64,000 bases of DNA from Paenibacillus sp. MMS18-CY102 (lineage in GTDB: Bacteria > Bacillota > Bacilli > Paenibacillales > Paenibacillaceae), in assembly GCF_009789195.1 (NCBI RefSeq), contig NZ_WSTC01000017.1, positions 62,001 to 126,000 on the forward strand, in the 5' to 3' direction. Shown here one piece after another: positions 58,841 to 64,000 of this stretch. The translations under genes and the position numbers were made by a program. The notes beneath the pieces are model-generated. The model did not search any database. It had not been told where the DNA came from and saw only the letters and a list, made by a program, of their open reading frames with translations. Numbering within the stretch: the stretch's first letter is position 1; each line of letters opens with the position of its first letter.

Positions 58841-60034
58841 ATGACGATCGTCAATTGGCTAACCGGTCAAACCGGCATCATTCTTTCCTCCGCATGCGTC
58901 ATCATTATTGTGGCGCTCATGCTGTACATGTCAGTAAAGCTTCATCAGAGTTATCGGAAATATAAAGTGTATGGGTGGCTAATTGCAGGCTTGCTGCTAG
59001 CAGGCATTCAACATGCCATTCAATTGTTCCTAGCGGCCCCTGAGGCGAATGATTCTCCCGCACTACATTTGTTCGCTTCCATTCTACAGATTGAGTCATT
59101 TATTATTATAAACTTTGTTTTCACCAAATTGTATACCCGTCCGTCAGGAAGATTAATCGGGCCAGCATTTATCTCGCTGCTTGCTGCGCCATTCATCCTA
59201 ACCGGCATCCAGCTGTACTTGGACAGCAACCTGCTTCATCCCACCGATGGCGGCGCTGGCATTCAAGTGCTGACACTCGATTTCTATGCGGTTCTCATTA
59301 ACTTCCTTATCTTAATGGACACGCGTGGCATTGCCTTGAACCGCAAGTTCGCCATTAGTTTGGTCGTCTACTTCATTTATCAACTTTCGCGAGTGGCAGA
59401 CGGCTATGTGTTCCATGGTTCTTCAAGCGGACTATTGTTAATGACGCAATTCGTGCCGCTCGTTTATTTTACGCTGCTGTTCCTCATGTTGTTCGAATGG
59501 GTAATTGACCGCATGCTCGATATTCATCAGTCATCCATTACAGATGGCCTTACGACGCTATACAATCGCAAATATTTCAACTCGCGCTGCGAGAAATGGA
59601 TGCGTGAACGCGGTTCGGTTTCGATCATCTTCTGCGATATCGACAACTTCAAGCGGCTTAACGATACGCAAGGCCATCATGCCGCGGATATCGTACTAAA
59701 GAAGGTTGCCGAAATTATTAAAGAAGAATCCGGTGCTATCGGCGCTGCCGGACGATATGGCGGCGAAGAGCTGCTGGCGGTCATTCGCGGAGATGCGAAG
59801 GTGAAGCCAGAAGATGTAGCCGAGACGATTCGACGGCGCGTTGAGACGGAGACGATCGTTACGATTAGTGTAGGCGTTAGCACGTCTGTGTCAGGCCAGA
59901 CCATCCAGGAGCTCATCAAGGAAGCCGACGAAGCGATGTATGTTTCGAAGACGACCGGCAAGAATAAAGTTTCGGTCGTTGCGAAGGCTGGACGCTCCAA
60001 GCCCCGCCGTTCGTCCAAGGCAGCTAATGCTTAA
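58841..60034 (+). CDS. Diguanylate cyclase (GGDEF) with membrane sensor domain
   Basis: A 397-residue protein. Seven or so hydrophobic helices (about 12-215) form an uncharacterised membrane input domain. The GGDEF domain (about 225-385) begins with DGLTTLYNRKYF and has the active loop GGEEL at about 307-311. It should therefore make cyclic di-GMP. The inhibitory RxxD site five residues upstream is absent, so product inhibition of the usual kind is not expected. The basic tail (RSKPRRSSK) is odd but short. Confidence 0.88.
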   Translation: MTIVNWLTGQTGIILSSACVIIIVALMLYMSVKLHQSYRKYKVYGWLIAGLLLAGIQHAIQLFLAAPEANDSPALHLFASILQIESFIIINFVFTKLYTRPSGRLIGPAFISLLAAPFILTGIQLYLDSNLLHPTDGGAGIQVLTLDFYAVLINFLILMDTRGIALNRKFAISLVVYFIYQLSRVADGYVFHGSSSGLLLMTQFVPLVYFTLLFLMLFEWVIDRMLDIHQSSITDGLTTLYNRKYFNSRCEKWMRERGSVSIIFCDIDNFKRLNDTQGHHAADIVLKKVAEIIKEESGAIGAAGRYGGEELLAVIRGDAKVKPEDVAETIRRRVETETIVTISVGVSTSVSGQTIQELIKEADEAMYVSKTTGKNKVSVVAKAGRSKPRRSSKAANA

Positions 60035-60042
60035 ATAAAGAA

Positions 60043-60070
60043 GAGCCGTCAGGATCGCTCCTGACGGCTC
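60043..60070. terminator. Bidirectional terminator
   Basis: GAGCCGTCAGGA and TCCTGACGGCTC pair around a TCGC loop, between the convergent cyclase and queC genes. Confidence 0.88.
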
Positions 60071-60092
60071 CTTTTATTTTATAAGACGGTCA

Positions 60093-60809
60093 TTACGGTA
60101 TACTTACATAAGGAATAGGGTCTGTATGCCCCGCTTCGCTGAATCCTTTGAGACGCAGAACACAGCTATCACATTCACCACAAGCCTCTTCCTCGCCGTT
60201 GTAGCAGCTCGTTGTTAACTCGTAAGGCACGCCCATTCGCACGCCTTCACGGACGATATCCGCTTTGCTCAATGCAATAAGCGGCGTCTCAATCGAGATT
60301 GGTTTGCCTTCCACGCCAACCTTCGTTGCCAGTGCCATTACCTCTTCTACCTTCGCGATAAACTCTGGCCGGCAATCTGGATAACCGCTATAATCAAGCG
60401 CGTTAACGCCGATGTAGATCGCTTCTGCACCTACCGCCTCAGCGTAGGATGTAGCAATCGCTAAGAACATGAAATTGCGGCCTGGCACATAAGTGACCGG
60501 AATTTCGCTCGCAGCCTGCGCGGCATCCATCTGCTCAACGCCTGTCCCTTTTGGAACCGCAATCGCCTCATCCGTCAGCGCACTCCCGCCGATATTGCGC
60601 AAGAAGTCTAACTTGATTACTTTATAACGGTCAATGACCCCATAATGCTCGGCAACTTGACGGGACTTCTCTAGCTCTATGCGATGCCGTTGGCCATAGT
60701 CAAACGTAAGGGGATAAAGCTCGTAACCCGCTTCTTGTGCAAAACCCATACAAGTCGTGCTATCCAATCCGCCGCTTAATATAATGACTGCTCTCTTGTT
60801 GTCTCCCAT
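60093..60809 (-). CDS. queC: 7-cyano-7-deazaguanine synthase
   Basis: Converts 7-carboxy-7-deazaguanine to preQ0 with ATP and ammonia, in the queuosine pathway. The 238-residue protein has the PP-loop SGGLDSTT at about 12-19 and the C-terminal zinc-binding cysteines (SCYNGEEEACGECDSCVLR). It is the third gene of a queD-queE-queC operon, starting 15 bases after queE. Confidence 0.93.
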   Translation of the reverse strand: MGDNKRAVIILSGGLDSTTCMGFAQEAGYELYPLTFDYGQRHRIELEKSRQVAEHYGVIDRYKVIKLDFLRNIGGSALTDEAIAVPKGTGVEQMDAAQAASEIPVTYVPGRNFMFLAIATSYAEAVGAEAIYIGVNALDYSGYPDCRPEFIAKVEEVMALATKVGVEGKPISIETPLIALSKADIVREGVRMGVPYELTTSCYNGEEEACGECDSCVLRLKGFSEAGHTDPIPYVSIP

Positions 60810-60824
60810 CGCGATTCTTCCTCT

Positions 60825-61544
60825 CTAGACGCCCCGCTTTGCAGGGTCCCAAATAATTTTGTGCAACTGCATATTAAGCTTCACGCCAGACAAACCTGCT
60901 TCAAGCATCCGATCCACTAGCTTAGCCGGCGGCATCGATTCCCAGACCGGGCTGAACATCGGCAACGCTTGGGTCGGATAATCGCTTAACGTCTTCACGG
61001 CAGCATCGAAATCCCGATCAGACGCGATAACGAATTTGATTTCATCCTGAGGGCGCAGAAGCTCAAAGTTTGCCACTTCCATTTTGTCATTCTCGCCTGA
61101 GTCCGGCAGCTTGTAATCCATTACGTAACGTACATTGTTATGCGGAACCGCCTCTAGGAACGGGGACAATCCGATTGCTCCATTCGTCTCGACGTGAACA
61201 TCCACTATGCCTTCGATCTCAGCTAACGCCTTCAACAACAGCGCAGAACGGTCACCATATAACAGTGGCTCCCCGCCTGTGAAGCAGATATGCTTAGATT
61301 TGTATGCCTTGACCTTCTCTACAATCTCTTGAATCGAAAGCGTGAATGCCGACTTGGCTGGCGGATAACTATACGTTGTATCGCACCAGACACAGCGCAA
61401 GTTACAGCCAAACAAACGCACAAAAACGGTCGGAAACCCGGCACGTGTGCCTTCGCCTTCGACCGTTTCGAAGATTTCGACCATCGGAAGCCTAATATCA
61501 AGTGGATCCCGCTCTGAGTGGATGGCGTCGTCCTGCCTACTCAT
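60825..61544 (-). CDS. queE: 7-carboxy-7-deazaguanine synthase
   Basis: A radical SAM enzyme converting 6-carboxytetrahydropterin to 7-carboxy-7-deazaguanine. The 239-residue protein has the CNLRCVWC cluster motif (CX3CX2C) at about 49-56 and the SAM-binding CFTGGEPLL segment. It overlaps the end of queD by eight bases and precedes queC, so the operon is translationally coupled. Confidence 0.93.
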   Translation of the reverse strand: MSRQDDAIHSERDPLDIRLPMVEIFETVEGEGTRAGFPTVFVRLFGCNLRCVWCDTTYSYPPAKSAFTLSIQEIVEKVKAYKSKHICFTGGEPLLYGDRSALLLKALAEIEGIVDVHVETNGAIGLSPFLEAVPHNNVRYVMDYKLPDSGENDKMEVANFELLRPQDEIKFVIASDRDFDAAVKTLSDYPTQALPMFSPVWESMPPAKLVDRMLEAGLSGVKLNMQLHKIIWDPAKRGV

Positions 61545-62016
61545 CCTCCGACGCCTCCATCCATTGCCGGGTCACCGCTGCAAAGCTAGTCGGTGTTTCC
61601 CACAGCCGGATTTCCTCTACGCGCACATTCGGGTACAAACCTTCCTCAATAAGCGCTTCTTGAACTTGTTCGTACATCCAAACAACCATGTTCTCAGCAG
61701 TTGTGTTCATTGGAGGCAACGCTTCATTCAAGTATTTGTGGTCGAGCGGTTCAATAATTCTGGCCTGAGCAATACGTTTCATATCAGCAAAATCTATACT
61801 AATGCCACGCTCGTCCGGTTTGCCGGACATCATTAGCTGCACTTTGTACGTATGACCGTGCAGGCTCTGGCATTTCCCTTCATAATGGTGCAAATGATGG
61901 GCACTATCGAATGTAAATTCCTTAGATAGCAGGACTCTGCGATTATGATAGCGAAGTTCGTGAAGCTGAATATGTTCACCGAAAACTTGGACATTTCTTG
62001 GAATCTCGTAAGTCAT
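61537..62016 (-). CDS. queD: 6-carboxy-5,6,7,8-tetrahydropterin synthase
   Basis: Converts 7,8-dihydroneopterin triphosphate to 6-carboxytetrahydropterin, the first pathway-specific step. The 159-residue protein has the zinc ligands in FDSAHHL and SLHGHTYKVQL, a catalytic Cys in GKCQSLHG, and the C-terminal VRVEEIRLWETP. GAGGTG precedes the ATG. It is the first gene of the operon, just after the promoter at 62046-62075. No preQ1 riboswitch fits in the short leader. Confidence 0.92.
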   Translation of the reverse strand: MTYEIPRNVQVFGEHIQLHELRYHNRRVLLSKEFTFDSAHHLHHYEGKCQSLHGHTYKVQLMMSGKPDERGISIDFADMKRIAQARIIEPLDHKYLNEALPPMNTTAENMVVWMYEQVQEALIEEGLYPNVRVEEIRLWETPTSFAAVTRQWMEASEDE

Positions 62017-62045
62017 TACAGCACCTCGTTGTTTGCAATACTACT

Positions 62046-62075
62046 ATTATAACATGGGGGCATTCCCCCCTACAA
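62046..62075 (-). promoter_or_regulatory. Promoter of the queDEC operon
   Basis: On the minus strand TTGTAG (62075-62070) and a perfect TATAAT (62051-62046) are spaced by 18 bases. A GGGGG-AATG-CCCCC palindrome occupies the spacer and might be an operator. The leader to the queD ATG is only about 23 bases. Confidence 0.6.
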
Positions 62076-62094
62076 TGACTGACAGTTTGAAACG

Positions 62095-62919
62095 CTACAC
62101 AGATAATCTTCCTGCCAGTACGGTCACTGCTTGGCCCGTAAGCATCACTCGATCGGCTTGGGGCCGAACGATCAAATAACCGCCTCTCGGAGAGGCTTGA
62201 TAGGCTCGAAGCTCATCTTTATGCAATCGTTTTGCCCAGTACGGCCCTAATGCACAATGTGCAGAACCTGTAACAGGATCCTCATCCACGCCAATCGATG
62301 GATAGAACGCCCGCGAGGCAAAATCGTATGCAGCATTGGGCTTCGCGCGGCTTGTTACGATGACACCCCGGCAATCGAGCGCAGCCAGCAACGCGAAGTC
62401 TGGTTTTATTAGCCGAACGGTATCCTCACTATCAGCCTCGACCAGTATATCCATGCGATTCTGCCCTGTATAACGTGGTATAAATCCAAGCGCTTCAATG
62501 AGCTCTGGCGAAGGTGTTATAGGCGATACAGGCTCAGCTGGAAAATCCATACGAATCCCATCTTGCCCCAATGCTGCTGTCAGCCTCCCGCTGCGCGTAT
62601 CGAATCGTGCCTTCGTATCTGGGTTAAGCCGTCCCGATTCCCATAGTACATGAGCTGCAGCCAGTGTTGCATGGCCACACAGGTCTACCTCGGCTTTAGG
62701 CGTAAACCATCGCAAATCATACGCTGTATCCGCCGAGGCATATAGAAACGCTGTTTCTGAAACGTTCATTTCAGCAGCAACCTTCTGCATCCATGCACGG
62801 TCACGCGGCTGATCCATCACACATACAGCAGCCGGGTTGCCTGTAAATGGCTCATTGGCAAATGCATCCACGAGCCAGATCGGTGTTGAATTTCCACTCC
62901 CTATTACCTGTATTCCCAT
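62095..62919 (-). CDS. PhzF-family isomerase-like protein
   Basis: A 274-residue member of the PhzF/epimerase-like superfamily. The start contains LVDAFANEPFTGNPAAVCV, the conserved Glu sits in NVSETAFL near 54, and the second-domain signature DEDPVTGSAHCALGPYW is present. PhzF isomerises a phenazine precursor in phenazine producers, but most homologs have unknown substrates and no phenazine genes are here. AAGGAGG lies eight bases before the ATG. It is 26 bases downstream of an EamA transporter gene, so co-transcription and a shared metabolite are plausible. Confidence 0.87.
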   Translation of the reverse strand: MGIQVIGSGNSTPIWLVDAFANEPFTGNPAAVCVMDQPRDRAWMQKVAAEMNVSETAFLYASADTAYDLRWFTPKAEVDLCGHATLAAAHVLWESGRLNPDTKARFDTRSGRLTAALGQDGIRMDFPAEPVSPITPSPELIEALGFIPRYTGQNRMDILVEADSEDTVRLIKPDFALLAALDCRGVIVTSRAKPNAAYDFASRAFYPSIGVDEDPVTGSAHCALGPYWAKRLHKDELRAYQASPRGGYLIVRPQADRVMLTGQAVTVLAGRLSV

Positions 62920-62945
62920 CTGTGTATCCTCCTTGGCTTCAGCCT

Positions 62946-63905
62946 CTATCGCACACGCACCGAATTGGCAACGCCCTGCTTCTGGTCCGCACGCCGATTA
63001 ATGATAATAATGCCCGCACATACTGCTGTTAACGAAGCAATAACGGCGATGCCAATCGTTTCGTTCAAGAACAGAGCGGATAAGATAACACCGTACACTG
63101 GCGTTAAAAACAAATAAGATGCCGTTGAACCAACAGAGTTGTATTTCATCACATAGTTCCAAACGATAAAGCCCGCGGAGGAAATGATGGCCGAATAAAC
63201 CAACAGAACGATCGCTGCAGGCGTCCAATGAAAAGGCATAAATCCATCAACCAATCCACCTACGATGATTAGTGCCATTCCACCAACGATCATTTGATAA
63301 CCATTCACATAAGCGACAGGATATGAAGTTACGGCCCGCTTCGATAATACATTGCCTAATCCCGCACACAAAGCTGCTGCGAGCAACAGCCACTCGCCTA
63401 CGCCAAAAGCTTGATTCCAGCCATGCCTAATGGCCTGGGGCAGCGCAAGGAACAATAGGCCAGCGATGCCTAATATAAGCCCAATTACTTTGTTTCGTGT
63501 GAACCGTTCTGACGAATCAGTAAAATACGCTAACACCATTGAGAAGAAAGAAATCATGCCAGCAATAACAGAGCCGAATACACCAGAGCTATGGGCTAAG
63601 CCCGTGTAAAAGAAAACGTACTGCAAAACAGTCTGTACCAGCCCCAGTGAGACAATGCTCTTCAAGGACCCTTGGCGGTACCGAAGTGGCTCGCGTATAA
63701 CCATCATAAATAAAAAAATGAGCAAGCCGGCAAGTGTAAAACGGTACCCAGCGAACAAAAATTGCTCGAACCAGTCCGTTCCGTCTATGCCGAGTTCCTC
63801 ATAGCTCCGTTTGAGTGTCGGGTACGCGCTTCCCCACAGTATTGTAGCGCCGATCGATCCAGTTGCAATGCCAGCAGGATGAGTAAAAAAATGTTTGGCG
63901 TTCAT
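62946..63905 (-). CDS. EamA/DMT-family transporter
   Basis: A 319-residue membrane protein with ten predicted helices in two EamA halves (about 15-145 and 160-300). The motif GSAYPTLKRSYEELG near the start and WNYVMKYNSVGSTASYLFLTPVYGV in the second half are typical of drug/metabolite transporters (YdcZ/RhaT-like). The direction is probably export of a small metabolite. It lies between the partial gene at the right edge (19-base gap) and PhzF. Confidence 0.87.
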   Translation of the reverse strand: MNAKHFFTHPAGIATGSIGATILWGSAYPTLKRSYEELGIDGTDWFEQFLFAGYRFTLAGLLIFLFMMVIREPLRYRQGSLKSIVSLGLVQTVLQYVFFYTGLAHSSGVFGSVIAGMISFFSMVLAYFTDSSERFTRNKVIGLILGIAGLLFLALPQAIRHGWNQAFGVGEWLLLAAALCAGLGNVLSKRAVTSYPVAYVNGYQMIVGGMALIIVGGLVDGFMPFHWTPAAIVLLVYSAIISSAGFIVWNYVMKYNSVGSTASYLFLTPVYGVILSALFLNETIGIAVIASLTAVCAGIIIINRRADQKQGVANSVRVR

Positions 63906-63924
63906 CTTGATGTTTCATACCTTC

Positions 63925-64000
63925 TTACATATTATTGTCGGCCAACGGGATATGCAGATCCACCGTCACTTCCTCCAGATGCTCATCCAGATAAAAAATT
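63925..64000 (-). CDS. Partial gene, C-terminus only
   Basis: The last 24 codons of a leftward gene enter from beyond the right edge: IFYLDEHLEEVTVDLHIPLA, DNNM and a stop. The pattern resembles the end of a GyrI-like or effector-binding domain found in MerR/AraC-type regulators, which is only a guess from so short a piece. It precedes the EamA gene by 19 bases. Confidence 0.5.
   Translation of the reverse strand, partial: IFYLDEHLEEVTVDLHIPLADNNM

Noticed and set aside
62095-62919. Phenazine biosynthesis gene
   Set aside because: Only a PhzF-like protein is present; the family is broad and no other phz gene occurs in the window.

Overview
The window looks like a chromosomal segment of a soil-type Firmicute of the Paenibacillus/Cohnella group. 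The evidence is mid-range base composition (about half G+C in most genes), strong AGGAGG-type ribosome binding sites, frequent TTG/GTG starts, and a Bacillus-like complement: VanW and VanZ proteins, YesM/YesN-type sensing, YqhH-YqhG-YqzE, YkvI, YkgJ, an adenosylcobalamin-dependent ribonucleotide reductase and a queD-queE-queC operon. A perfect CcpA-type cre site adds support. No rRNA, insertion sequence, prophage or CRISPR array was seen. Two identical tRNA-Leu(CAG) genes are present.

Layout. 0-7 kb: housekeeping-type accessory genes (HAD phosphatase, VOC protein, acetyltransferase, an Rrf2 regulator with a YwnB-like NAD(P)-binding protein under a shared palindromic operator, an atypical SDR, a VanW protein, a secreted Cys-motif protein). 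7-10 kb: a three-gene operon of a small membrane protein, a membrane-anchored TPR protein and a CDC48-type AAA+ ATPase. 10-15 kb: sugar-binding lipoprotein plus YesM/YesN two-component system. 15-27.5 kb: a secreted polysaccharide-degradation locus, with a GH81 endo-beta-1,3-glucanase and two paralogous beta-helix proteins. Together these carry eight near-copies of one discoidin-type module, and a cre site lies upstream. 27.5-38.5 kb: mixed region with several decayed genes (acetyltransferase, MFS transporter, a frameshifted AT-rich gene, beta-propeller fragments) among intact NUDIX, patatin, Nif3 and secreted beta-propeller genes.

38.5-47.5 kb: nrdJ with candidate NrdR boxes, SNF2 helicase YqhH with YqhG, YqzE, an amidase and a divergent polysaccharide deacetylase. 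47.5-48.2 kb: two identical tRNA-Leu genes flanking a small Cys-cluster protein. 48.3-53 kb: a CotH-DUF4956-VTC operon divergent from a secreted metallophosphoesterase. 53-64 kb: a zinc-ribbon protein with a prion-like YGQQ tail, xpt, a DUF4309 lipoprotein, YkvI, a GT4 glycosyltransferase, a diguanylate cyclase, the queuosine precursor operon, PhzF and EamA proteins, and a partial gene at the right edge.

Three families of short intergenic palindromes (TAACGG-N9-CCGTTA, CATTG..CAATG and AATAGGGCAG..CTGCCCTATT) are scattered between genes and are not explained by terminators alone. The strongest leads for new biology are the beta-helix/GH81 locus, the CotH-DUF4956-VTC cluster, the membrane TPR-AAA+ operon and the zinc-ribbon/YGQQ protein.
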